In this document: positions 52,932 to 61,102 of the stretch, piece after piece
Layout of the letters: each line of letters opens with the position of its first letter
Numbering within the stretch: the first letter of the stretch is position 1
Notes under the pieces: generated by a model
What the model was told of the DNA's origin: nothing
What the model saw: the letters and a program-made list of their open reading frames with translations, nothing else
Databases searched by the model: none
Assembly: GCA_948466345.1 (NCBI GenBank)
Contig: CAOKAC010000002.1
Location: 186,001 to 250,000, forward strand
Direction of reading: 5' to 3'
DNA length: 64,000 nt
From: an uncultured Clostridia bacterium
GTDB lineage: Bacteria; Bacillota; Clostridia; Oscillospirales; CAG-272
Position numbers and translations under genes: made by a program

Positions 52932-52960
52932 TTGACAAAAGAAAGGCGTCTCTTTATAAT
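52932..52960 (+). promoter_or_regulatory. Promoter of the glucokinase gene
   Basis: TTGACA (52932-52937) and TATAAT (52955-52960) are perfect consensus boxes 17 bases apart. Confidence 0.88.
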
Positions 52961-52994
52961 ATGGGTATCCAAGGAAAGGAACGCATACTTTATT

Positions 52995-53960
52995 ATGTAT
53001 AACATTGGAATTGATCTTGGCGGCACCAATATTGCCGCAGGTATCGTAGATGAAAACTACAATATTGTAAAAAAGGCCTCCACCCCCACCAATGCAAGCC
53101 GCAGCGCAGATGAAATTACCGCTGACATCGCCGCCTTGTGCCGGCAGGTAGCAGCAGAGGCCAATCTTACAATGGAAGATATGCAAAGCATCGGTATCGC
53201 AACACCGGGAACGGCAAACTGCGAGACTGGAGAAATTTTATACGCAAACAATCTTCCCTTTTCCAACTATCCCATGGAAAAAAAGCTGTCGGAATTTTTG
53301 GGCTGTCATAAACGGGTATATATTGAAAATGACGCCAATGCAGCGGCAAAGGCGGAAGCGGTAGCCGGCGCGGCAAAAGGATCCAAATATTCCGTGATGA
53401 TTACTCTAGGTACTGGAGTAGGCGGCGGCATCATTTTAGACGGGCAGGTTTACTCCGGCTTTAACCATGCCGGCGCAGAACTAGGCCATATCGTAATTGT
53501 GAAAGACGGCAGACAGTGCACTTGTGGACGGCGGGGATGCTGGGAAACCTATTCATCTGCCACCGGACTGATACGGACTACTCGTGAAAAGCTGGAAGAG
53601 TGCAGAAAAAGCGGCCGCAAAACAATGATGGAAGAAATGATTGGCGGGGATCTAAATCGGATCTCCGGCAGGACGGCATTTCGGGCGATGCAAGCGGGCG
53701 ATGCTACGGGAACCGAAGTAGTTGACGAGTATATTTCCTATCTGGCTACGGGTCTTGTAAATATTATTAATATTTTTCAGCCAAACGTACTGTCTATCGG
53801 CGGCGGAATTTCCAATGAAGGAGACTCGCTTATTGAATTGCTGCATGACCGCGTATTTGCAGAGACATATACGCGAGGAGATACACCGCAGTGTAAGCTG
53901 AAAATTGCCACACTGAAAAATGACGCCGGAATCATCGGCGCAGCAAGTCTGGGCCTGTAA
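52995..53960 (+). CDS. glk: ROK-family glucokinase
   Basis: It phosphorylates glucose (or a related sugar) with ATP. The 321-residue protein has the phosphate-1 motif DLGGTNIAAGIVD, the ENDANAAAKAEAV segment with the catalytic Asp, TLGTGVGGGIILDGQ, and the ROK zinc site CTCGRRGCWE after GHIVI. The ATG at 52995 is chosen for the DLGGT motif; the ribosome-binding site AAGGAAAGG is 15 bases away. It has its own promoter and terminator. No helix-turn-helix is present, so it is not a ROK regulator. Confidence 0.92.
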   Translation: MYNIGIDLGGTNIAAGIVDENYNIVKKASTPTNASRSADEITADIAALCRQVAAEANLTMEDMQSIGIATPGTANCETGEILYANNLPFSNYPMEKKLSEFLGCHKRVYIENDANAAAKAEAVAGAAKGSKYSVMITLGTGVGGGIILDGQVYSGFNHAGAELGHIVIVKDGRQCTCGRRGCWETYSSATGLIRTTREKLEECRKSGRKTMMEEMIGGDLNRISGRTAFRAMQAGDATGTEVVDEYISYLATGLVNIINIFQPNVLSIGGGISNEGDSLIELLHDRVFAETYTRGDTPQCKLKIATLKNDAGIIGAASLGL

Positions 53961-53971
53961 ATCTGTAACAT

Positions 53972-54026
53972 AAAAAGCCTGTCCCCGTGGTGTTTGTAGG
54001 TAAAACACCGCAGAGACAGGCTTTTT
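53972..54026. terminator. Terminator between glucokinase and pmbA
   Basis: AAAAAGCCTGTC pairs with GACAGGCTTTTT; an inner GGTGTTTT/AAAACACC stem sits on top. It can work in both directions. Confidence 0.9.
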
Positions 54027-54101
54027 ATTTATACGCAAATCGCACTCCGTGCAGCCGTAGCAAGCAAAAAAGCTGCCTAAGTGAGAAAAATAGATAGAAT
54101 A

Positions 54102-55400
54102 TTACTTTCCGGAAACGGTAATCCCAGCAAAAGCCGCATACGGCAGAACCGAGGATCCGTCCGTCACTCTTTCCCGGGAAATAGCTACCACGTTTTGCAG
54201 CATATCGGCAAGGTTGCCGGAAATCATCGTTTCACTTACCGCATGGGTAACCTTACCGTTTTCAATCAGAAAACTGTTTTTTGCCACACCGGAGAAATCT
54301 CCGTTCGTACTGGGTTGGCCGCCAGAAAACCGCCCCACCAGAATACCCTTTTCAATGGAGGAGATAATCTCTTCCAGGGAACGGTCTCCAGGACGCATTA
54401 CCATGCTTCCGCCATCATTTTTTGCCCGGGGCACACCAGTCTTGTTTGACACATACAGCCCAATTAGAAAGCTCTCCAGTTGTCCCTCCCGGATGAAATC
54501 AAAATCCTGAGCCAGAAAACCTTCTGTAGTGTATGACTGCCCGCAGACGATTTCTTGATTCCCCGGCGCAAAGGAAATCGTAATCCGCGGATCTGCCACT
54601 TGTTTGCCCAGCTTATCTTTCCAGATGCTGGTACCTTCCAATACCGGCCCGTCAGACGCAAAATTGTCCGCGATATCCCCCAGAAAAGAACCCAGACACC
54701 CTGGAGGCAGCAGCATCACCCCTGTAAATTTTCCATCCACCAGCTTTGTATGAATTTGTTTTTCAACGTCTGCCAAGTCCTTTTCAATTGAACCAAGCTC
54801 CATAAAAGGCCGATCCAGATTGTCCGTGATTACGCCTGTTCCAAAGAAAGAGGAGGCAGTCTCGCCTTCATGTGCAGAAAACATCAATTCTACATTATAA
54901 TATCCGGCATCCTTAGTATAAAACGCACCGTTTGTATTGCGGTAAACACTATGGCTGCGCACATGAGACACGATCAACTGCTCCACCATAATTTTGGGAT
55001 ATTTCTTGCCAATCTGCTCCATCAGCTCTTCTGTCCTGTCAAAGAGGCGATCTGTATCCGCCTCCAGCACCCCCTGGGTAAAGCTGCGTGTCTCACCGTC
55101 CGGCGCCAAATCCCATGCCGAATCCGGCTCCGAAGAAGAAGCGGACGCCACACAGTCGGCCACTGCCTGTGTCACCGCTCCATCGTCAAACCGGTTGATG
55201 CCCACAGAACCTTTTTTCCCGCCCACAATTCCGGTAAGGGACAGGGAATTGTCAAATAATGTACGCATCAGGCTGAATGCGCCGCCATCCACATTAAATT
55301 CCCTGGTAACACTGGTGGCCGCAGTGCAATAGGCCTTGTCTGCCCCGGCAGCCTGCAGCTTCTCTATAACATTCCCGCTTATTTTGTCCAATTCAATCAT
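54102..55400 (-). CDS. pmbA: TldE/PmbA metalloprotease subunit
   Basis: TldE forms a heterodimer with TldD and processes modified peptides. The 432-residue protein matches the PmbA side: no HExxxH motif, with GTSIWKDKLGKQVADP, the FSGGQPSTNGDFSGVAKNSF segment and ISGNLADMLQNVVAIS. The ATG at 55400 follows AAGGGGA. It follows tldD by 15 bases, consistent with a shared transcript. Confidence 0.93.
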   Translation of the reverse strand: MIELDKISGNVIEKLQAAGADKAYCTAATSVTREFNVDGGAFSLMRTLFDNSLSLTGIVGGKKGSVGINRFDDGAVTQAVADCVASASSSEPDSAWDLAPDGETRSFTQGVLEADTDRLFDRTEELMEQIGKKYPKIMVEQLIVSHVRSHSVYRNTNGAFYTKDAGYYNVELMFSAHEGETASSFFGTGVITDNLDRPFMELGSIEKDLADVEKQIHTKLVDGKFTGVMLLPPGCLGSFLGDIADNFASDGPVLEGTSIWKDKLGKQVADPRITISFAPGNQEIVCGQSYTTEGFLAQDFDFIREGQLESFLIGLYVSNKTGVPRAKNDGGSMVMRPGDRSLEEIISSIEKGILVGRFSGGQPSTNGDFSGVAKNSFLIENGKVTHAVSETMISGNLADMLQNVVAISRERVTDGSSVLPYAAFAGITVSGK

Positions 55401-55415
55401 GCCAAATCCCCTTCC

Positions 55416-56801
55416 TTATCTGCCGCCTACCGTAATTTTACAGCGAATTGCCGGACCACCAAGGCCAACCGGCATAGGCTGCTTTTTTCCACAGAAGCCG
55501 GAGGAAGACCAACTGATGGTATCTCCCACCATGTCCACTGTTTTCAGCATGTCAAAAGCTACGCCGGATATGGTTGTATCCAGCAGCGCCTTTCCCAGCT
55601 TGCCGTTCTTGATCTCATAGCCCATACATACACCGAACATAAATTCGCCGGTAGTGTCTGCCTGACCGTTATTGGTATCGATAAAATAATATCCGTCCTC
55701 TACTGAAGCAATCATATCCTCCAGTTTGGACGTCCCCGGGACAATAGCCGTGTTGCGCATTCGGATCAAAGGCTCATCAGAAAAAAGATATGCTCTTGCA
55801 TTTCCGGTAGGCTCCATGTCAAAGTGCTGGGCAGTCTGCCGGCTGTTCATGTATCCGGTAAGCACACCGTCCCGGATCAGCACCGCATCCTTTGCAGGCG
55901 TACCTTCATCGTCTGCAAAGATGGGAAGCGGCGTAGGCTCGCCAAGGCATGTGTGAGCAAAATCTACCATGGTCACCAGTGGGCTTGCCACCGTTTTTCC
56001 CAGATTGTGGGCAGCAACACTGCCGCCCAACACCAGGTCTGCTTCTACCGTATGACCCACAGCCTCATGGGCCAGCATACCGGTAAGCTCCCCGCTGATG
56101 ATACAGGTTTTTTCCCCCGCCGTGGGATATACGCCCTCCCGCTTTTGCATAAGCTTTTCGTAAAGCGCATCCACCTGCGGATACAACAGCGCCGGATCGG
56201 AAAAAACAGTATCAAAGGTACCTTTACCGCCAACCGGAACAAACAGCTCCACCGGAACCCCTGCAGGTGTGTCCGCTGTAAGGCGCAGGTATACATAGCA
56301 TCGGGGCAAAATCACATGGGCGTCATGCCCCTGTGACACACAAAGAATCTTTTCCATAGAATCCGCACGGACGCTGACGCCTCTGCCGGAGAGCCCCGGA
56401 CAATTCTTTTCAATATACGCATCCAGCGCCCCCGCAAACTCAATATACTCTTTTTGTACAGGATCGTTGTCCGAAAACTCCCGCACTGTCCTCCCCGCCT
56501 CTACATCAGGCAGCGGAGGACTTTTTTTACCGGCACGCTTGTCCATAAACACAGCGTTGTCCGTTGCAGCAGAAAGAACAGCTGTCACTGCCTCATCGTC
56601 ATACTCTGCCGTAGAGGAAAAACCACAAACGCCGTTTTTATAAACCCGAGCAGAGACGCCGGACACCTCACTGCGTACATTGGTAGTAAGACTTCCAGAG
56701 AGAAGGCTCACCCCTCTAGTTTTGTTGATTTGCGCTCGCAGCTCCGTGTGTACGCCCCCGGCAAAATCCTTTTTTCGTTTTGTCAAAATATCCTTCAGCA
56801 T
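55416..56801 (-). CDS. tldD: TldD metalloprotease subunit
   Basis: TldD carries the catalytic zinc. The 461-residue protein has the HEAVGHTVEAD motif (HExxxH) near 240, SVAAHNLGKTVASPLVT, MRNTAIVPGTSKLEDMI, and the CMGYEIKNGKLGKAL end region. The ATG at 56801 follows GGAGG by 5 bases. TldD/E act in peptide maturation (for example of microcins) and antitoxin turnover. No peptide precursor gene was seen nearby. Confidence 0.94.
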   Translation of the reverse strand: MLKDILTKRKKDFAGGVHTELRAQINKTRGVSLLSGSLTTNVRSEVSGVSARVYKNGVCGFSSTAEYDDEAVTAVLSAATDNAVFMDKRAGKKSPPLPDVEAGRTVREFSDNDPVQKEYIEFAGALDAYIEKNCPGLSGRGVSVRADSMEKILCVSQGHDAHVILPRCYVYLRLTADTPAGVPVELFVPVGGKGTFDTVFSDPALLYPQVDALYEKLMQKREGVYPTAGEKTCIISGELTGMLAHEAVGHTVEADLVLGGSVAAHNLGKTVASPLVTMVDFAHTCLGEPTPLPIFADDEGTPAKDAVLIRDGVLTGYMNSRQTAQHFDMEPTGNARAYLFSDEPLIRMRNTAIVPGTSKLEDMIASVEDGYYFIDTNNGQADTTGEFMFGVCMGYEIKNGKLGKALLDTTISGVAFDMLKTVDMVGDTISWSSSGFCGKKQPMPVGLGGPAIRCKITVGGR

Positions 56802-56952
56802 TTGACCCTCCGCCTTTCTTGTATTCGGCACCACGCCAACTTAACCGATATAGTAGTATATAGCATATGTAATCTGATTATACACCACCTGGCAGTTGGT
56901 AGCAAGAGCAAATCCGGTAGGAATTGGAAGATTTTTGCCGCCGGCGAATATT

Positions 56953-58350
56953 TTATGTGCAGCTTTTATAAAGCCGGTTCATAATCTCGTTTGCCCGATC
57001 CACATCAATAGAAGAATAATGCATTACATATACATTTTCCGGCGGACGCTCTCCATGATAATAACCGGACAACGCCGCCAGCTTGATTCCCCTGGATTTT
57101 GCACGCTCCATTACCGCGCTTTCCGACAAATCCGTATGAACTGTCATGAGAAAATGTAGTCCGGCTTTCTCCCCCGATATGGAAACCATATCCCCTAGCC
57201 TGCTTTTTTGCAGAGCTTCCAGCAAGATATCCCGTTTTTGACGGTAATGTCTGCGCAGTCGGTTGACATGGGTCTCAAACCTTCCCTCTTCAATAAATCT
57301 AGCCAGAGTATACTGCTCAAAATTGGAAACTGTGCAGGAATAAAACGATAGATTTTCATAAAAGCGGGATAAAAGCCCCGGGGGCAAAATCATGTAGCTG
57401 ATCCGGGCAGTAGAGCATAGCGTTTTTGTAAACGTATTCAAATAAATTACCTTTTCCGACAAATCAATACTTTGCAGGGTGGGAATCGGCTGTCCGCTTA
57501 GCCGAAGCTCACTGTCATAGTCGTCTTCAATAATATAACGTCCTGGCTTCCGTGCCGCCCATCCCAGCAGTTCATACCGCCTGCTGATGGGCATGACAAT
57601 GCCGGTTGGATATTGATGGGACGGCGTGACGTGCACGATATCCACGCCCACGTCTTCTAAATTCGAAACGCAGACTCCTCCTTCGTCCAAGGGAATCCAG
57701 GTACAGGGAACACGAAAGCTGCGATAGATTTTCTCCAGTCTGCTGTATCCCGGATTCTCTACCCCATAAGTCTGCTCCCTTCCCAGAAGCTGAATCAATA
57801 GCCCGTACAGATATTCCGTTCCCGCACCAATAATAATCTGCTCCGGCTGCACATTCATCCCCCGAAAGTCCTTTAAATACCCGGCAATGCTGTTTCGCAG
57901 AGCCGAAATACCCCCGCAGGGAGAATTTGTCATCAGCTGCATGCGGCTGTCGCTGAGTATTTCCCGAACCACTTTTGACCAGGTAGTAAACGGAAAAAGG
58001 TCAGAAGATGTCTGGTTGCTGGAAAAGTCTGCAAAATAGGAGGTATCCCCTCCCGTCAGGGGCACCATTTCCCCAACAAAGGATTGCTTTTTCTCCACCA
58101 TCATACTGCTGAAATCCGCTACGTAATATCCGCGTTTTGGAATGGAATAAATATACCCTTGGGCGATAAGCTGCGCATACGCATTTTCCACCGTAATTAC
58201 GCTGACCCCAAGATTTTCTGCAAATACCCGTTTGGAGGGAAGCTTGTCTCCCGGCTTTAGCGTACCGTGCATTATATCGTTTTTGATGCTTTTGCAAAGA
58301 TACTCATAAAGAGGATCTGACCCTGTCTGCATGAGATTATACGTAAGCAT
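56953..58350 (-). CDS. pdxR: MocR/GntR-type regulator with aminotransferase domain, PdxR-like
   Basis: MocR regulators fuse a GntR winged helix to a fold-I aminotransferase domain that binds PLP. This 465-residue protein has the GntR part at 1-75 ([28 protein letters not shown]) and an aminotransferase domain after about 110 with [24 protein letters not shown] and the PLP lysine region [17 protein letters not shown]. It is divergent from pdxS-pdxT, so it probably senses PLP and controls its synthesis, as PdxR does in other bacteria. The ATG at 58350 follows GGGAAGGG. Confidence 0.88.
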   Translation of the reverse strand: MLTYNLMQTGSDPLYEYLCKSIKNDIMHGTLKPGDKLPSKRVFAENLGVSVITVENAYAQLIAQGYIYSIPKRGYYVADFSSMMVEKKQSFVGEMVPLTGGDTSYFADFSSNQTSSDLFPFTTWSKVVREILSDSRMQLMTNSPCGGISALRNSIAGYLKDFRGMNVQPEQIIIGAGTEYLYGLLIQLLGREQTYGVENPGYSRLEKIYRSFRVPCTWIPLDEGGVCVSNLEDVGVDIVHVTPSHQYPTGIVMPISRRYELLGWAARKPGRYIIEDDYDSELRLSGQPIPTLQSIDLSEKVIYLNTFTKTLCSTARISYMILPPGLLSRFYENLSFYSCTVSNFEQYTLARFIEEGRFETHVNRLRRHYRQKRDILLEALQKSRLGDMVSISGEKAGLHFLMTVHTDLSESAVMERAKSRGIKLAALSGYYHGERPPENVYVMHYSSIDVDRANEIMNRLYKSCT

Positions 58351-58489
58351 AGCCCTTCCCTTTCGCAATCTGGCCTTATTGAATATATATAAATTGAATA
58401 TTTTTATAATGCCATACACATATTATACTCTTTACATAGCAAAAACGCAAACAGAAATTCTGCTGCTAAAAAGAAAGGGATATTTTGCA
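58351..58489. promoter_or_regulatory. Divergent pdxR-pdxS control region
   Basis: Two direct copies of TTGAATAT lie at 58379-58386 and 58394-58401, 15 bases apart. MocR proteins often bind direct repeats, so these are candidate PdxR sites. AT-rich boxes (TATAAT at 58405-58410, TATTATAC near 58421) could serve promoters, but no -35/-10 pair is clear. Confidence 0.5.
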
Positions 58490-59362
58490 ATGGAAAACAG
58501 ATACGAGCTGAACAAACAACTTGCGCAGATGCTCAAAGGCGGTGTTATCATGGACGTCACCACGCCGGAGCAAGCAAAAATCGCAGAGGAAGCTGGCGCC
58601 TGCGCCGTTATGGCGCTGGAACGCATCCCCGCCGACATCCGCGCTGCAGGCGGTGTTTCCAGAATGAGCGATCCCAAAATGATTCGCGGGATCCAGGAGG
58701 CGGTGTCCATACCAGTTATGGCAAAATGCAGAATCGGCCATTTTGCGGAGGCACAAATCCTGCAGGCCATAGAAATCGACTATATTGATGAAAGCGAAGT
58801 GCTTTCGCCCGCCGATGACGTCTATCATATCAACAAAAGAGACTTTCAGGTACCGTTTGTCTGCGGCGCACGGGATTTGGGAGAGGCCCTGCGCCGAATC
58901 AATGAAGGGGCCTCTATGATCCGAACAAAGGGAGAACCCGGCACCGGAGATATCGTACAAGCTGTGCGGCATATGCGTATGATGAACAGCGCTATCGCCA
59001 AAGTTGCCGCTATGCGGGAGGACGTCTTATATGAGGAAGCAAAGCAGCTGCAGGTTCCCTATGAGCTGATTTTATATGTGCATAAAAACGGAAGACTTCC
59101 CGTGGTGAACTTTGCAGCCGGTGGAGTGGCCACCCCCGCAGACGCCGCTCTTATGATGCAGCTTGGAGCAGAAGGCGTTTTTGTAGGCTCCGGCATTTTT
59201 AAATCCGGGAATCCAAAAAAGCGGGCAGGCGCCATTGTCAAAGCTGTAACAAATTATACAGATGCGCAAATGATCGCGGAATTGTCCGCTGATTTGGGCG
59301 AAGCTATGGTAGGAATTAACGAGCAGGAAATCCAGCTTTTGATGGCGGAAAGAGGAAAATAA
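58490..59362 (+). CDS. pdxS: Pyridoxal 5'-phosphate synthase subunit PdxS
   Basis: PdxS makes PLP from ribose 5-phosphate, glyceraldehyde 3-phosphate and ammonia supplied by PdxT. The 290-residue TIM-barrel protein has the catalytic Lys in [14 protein letters not shown], the second Lys in [31 protein letters not shown] and GVFVGSGIF. The ATG at 58490 follows AAAGGGA. Its stop overlaps the pdxT start by one base (TAATG). Confidence 0.97.
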   Translation: MENRYELNKQLAQMLKGGVIMDVTTPEQAKIAEEAGACAVMALERIPADIRAAGGVSRMSDPKMIRGIQEAVSIPVMAKCRIGHFAEAQILQAIEIDYIDESEVLSPADDVYHINKRDFQVPFVCGARDLGEALRRINEGASMIRTKGEPGTGDIVQAVRHMRMMNSAIAKVAAMREDVLYEEAKQLQVPYELILYVHKNGRLPVVNFAAGGVATPADAALMMQLGAEGVFVGSGIFKSGNPKKRAGAIVKAVTNYTDAQMIAELSADLGEAMVGINEQEIQLLMAERGK

Positions 59363-59928
59363 TGAAAATCGGCATTTTGGCTGTACAGGGAGCGTTTGCC
59401 GAACATGAAGCCGTGCTGGACGCGCTGCACATTCCTTATAAAGAGATACGCTGTATGAGAGATCTGCAGCAAACTTTTGACGGCGTTATTCTCCCTGGCG
59501 GGGAAAGCACCGTACAGGGGAAACTGCTGCACGAACTGCATTTGTTTGCACCTATGCGGCAATGGATAGCGGATGGGATGCCGGTGCTGGCCACCTGCGC
59601 CGGCATGATTTTGCTTGCGCAAACGATTGAGGGGCAGGATACCGCCTATTTTGCAACAATTCCAATTACTGTACGGAGAAACGCTTACGGCAGACAGCTT
59701 GGCAGCTTTCATACAGAATCCGAATGCAGGGGAATAGGCAAAATCCCTATGACCTTTATCCGCGCCCCCTATATAACTCAGGCCGGCGATGGGGTTTCTA
59801 TATTATCTACCATAGAAGAACATATCGTAGCTGTCCGCTATCAAAATCAGATTGCACTGTCCTTTCATCCTGAACTGGATTGCGACTACAGACTGCATCA
59901 GGGATTTCTGGAATTATGCAAACAGTAA
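59362..59928 (+). CDS. pdxT: Pyridoxal 5'-phosphate synthase glutaminase subunit PdxT
   Basis: PdxT releases ammonia from glutamine and channels it to PdxS. The 188-residue protein has LAVQGAFAEH, PGGEST, the nucleophile C79 in LATCAGMILL, and the His/Glu pair in SFHPELD. Translation is coupled to pdxS by the TAATG overlap. Confidence 0.96.
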   Translation: MKIGILAVQGAFAEHEAVLDALHIPYKEIRCMRDLQQTFDGVILPGGESTVQGKLLHELHLFAPMRQWIADGMPVLATCAGMILLAQTIEGQDTAYFATIPITVRRNAYGRQLGSFHTESECRGIGKIPMTFIRAPYITQAGDGVSILSTIEEHIVAVRYQNQIALSFHPELDCDYRLHQGFLELCKQ

Positions 59929-59934
59929 GCTTCA

Positions 59935-59963
59935 TTGACAAATCGGGACGAAAGCGGTATAAT
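59935..59963 (+). promoter_or_regulatory. Promoter of the CAP-dockerin gene
   Basis: TTGACA (59935-59940) and TATAAT (59958-59963) are perfect consensus boxes 17 bases apart, just after the pdxT stop. Confidence 0.88.
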
Positions 59964-60020
59964 AGCACCGCAAGCGGTTTCGCTTCATGGTACTATTATT
60001 CTGAAAGGCAGGATTTGTCA

Positions 60021-61067
60021 ATGAAACAAAGTCTCTTGAGGCAGGCGCTCCTTAGTGCCCTTTGCCTGATTCTTACGGTTTCTCTGCTGGTCGTTCCCGC
60101 AGGCGCGGCAGCAGACACTTCAATAAGCATCACGGGAGATGCTGTATACCAGTATGCGTGGGATATACTGGACCGCATTAACGCAGAACGTGCTGCCGCC
60201 GGCGTAGCGCCGCTGGCAATGGACACGGTTTTGCTGGATGCCGCCATGGAACGGGCAGCAGAATGTGCCGTCTATTATAAGCACACCCGTCCGGACGATA
60301 GCGGATGCTTTACGATTTGCGACTGGCGCTCCAGCGTTGGAGAAAATATTGCGGCAGGATATACATCCCCCGGCGATGTTATGGACGGATGGATGGACTC
60401 GGAAGGGCACCGGGAAAACATTTTGAGTACAGATTTTCAATCTGTCGGTGTTGGTGTATTCGAGTACGACGGATTTCTGTTCTGGGTGCAATTCTTTGAT
60501 GGGGGCGCTCCTCGGGCCGTGGAAAAATCCACCCAAACCAAAACCGTGACCCGCCGGGTAAATGTCAGCGAAAAATATGTGTCCCTCTTTACTAAGCAAA
60601 AGACAAATATCACCCTGCAGGCAGGAGAAACTTTTCAGATTGAATCCATCTGCAATAAAAATACAGGGTGGGAGTATGCACATGTAAATCTGGACAAGCG
60701 CAATCTTGCATATACGTGTGCAGATACCAAAGTGGCGGCTGTATCCGCAGACGGTGTCATCTCGCCGACAGGCAACGGCAGCACCGCTGTATCTGTCTTT
60801 TTGCCGGGATGTGAGGAAAAAGCCATCACCTATACGGTCACGGTTGAGGGTATTTCAGAAGGCCCCACCAAGGGAGACGTAGACGGAGATGGAGAAATCA
60901 CGATCCGAGATGCAGGACTTCTTCGTCTCCACCTGGCAGACAAGCTTACAGGAAAAACTGCCCTTACCGCCGTTCAGCTAAAGGCAGCAGATATGGATGG
61001 TGACGGAGAAATTACCGTGCGGGACGTAGGACTTTTGCGTCTCCATCTGGCAGATAAAGTAAAATGA
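60021..61067 (+). CDS. Secreted CAP/SCP-domain protein with C-terminal dockerin
   Basis: The 348-residue protein has a signal peptide (MKQSLLRQALLSAL to AGAAA). A CAP domain follows at about 45-170, with its conserved residues in KHTRP, VGENIAAG and EGHRENIL. A beta-rich Ig/Big2-like domain spans about 190-280 (STAVSVFLPGCEEKAITYTVTV). A type I dockerin fills 286-348, with calcium loops GDVDGDGEITIRD and DMDGDGEITVRD, each followed by LLRLHLADK. Dockerins bind cohesins on scaffolds; none is in this window. The ATG at 60021 follows AAAGG. The role of the CAP domain is unknown. Confidence 0.9.
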   Translation: MKQSLLRQALLSALCLILTVSLLVVPAGAAADTSISITGDAVYQYAWDILDRINAERAAAGVAPLAMDTVLLDAAMERAAECAVYYKHTRPDDSGCFTICDWRSSVGENIAAGYTSPGDVMDGWMDSEGHRENILSTDFQSVGVGVFEYDGFLFWVQFFDGGAPRAVEKSTQTKTVTRRVNVSEKYVSLFTKQKTNITLQAGETFQIESICNKNTGWEYAHVNLDKRNLAYTCADTKVAAVSADGVISPTGNGSTAVSVFLPGCEEKAITYTVTVEGISEGPTKGDVDGDGEITIRDAGLLRLHLADKLTGKTALTAVQLKAADMDGDGEITVRDVGLLRLHLADKVK

Positions 61068-61100
61068 AAAAAGGCGCCGGCGATGCCGGCGGCCTTTTTT
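61067..61100. terminator. Bidirectional terminator
   Basis: An A-run, GGCGCCGGC and GCCGGCGGCC with one bulge, then six Ts. It separates the convergent CAP-dockerin and E1 genes. Confidence 0.9.
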
Positions 61101-61102
61101 AT

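Noticed and set aside
52995-53960. ROK-family transcriptional repressor
   Set aside because: No N-terminal helix-turn-helix is present; the kinase motifs are complete.
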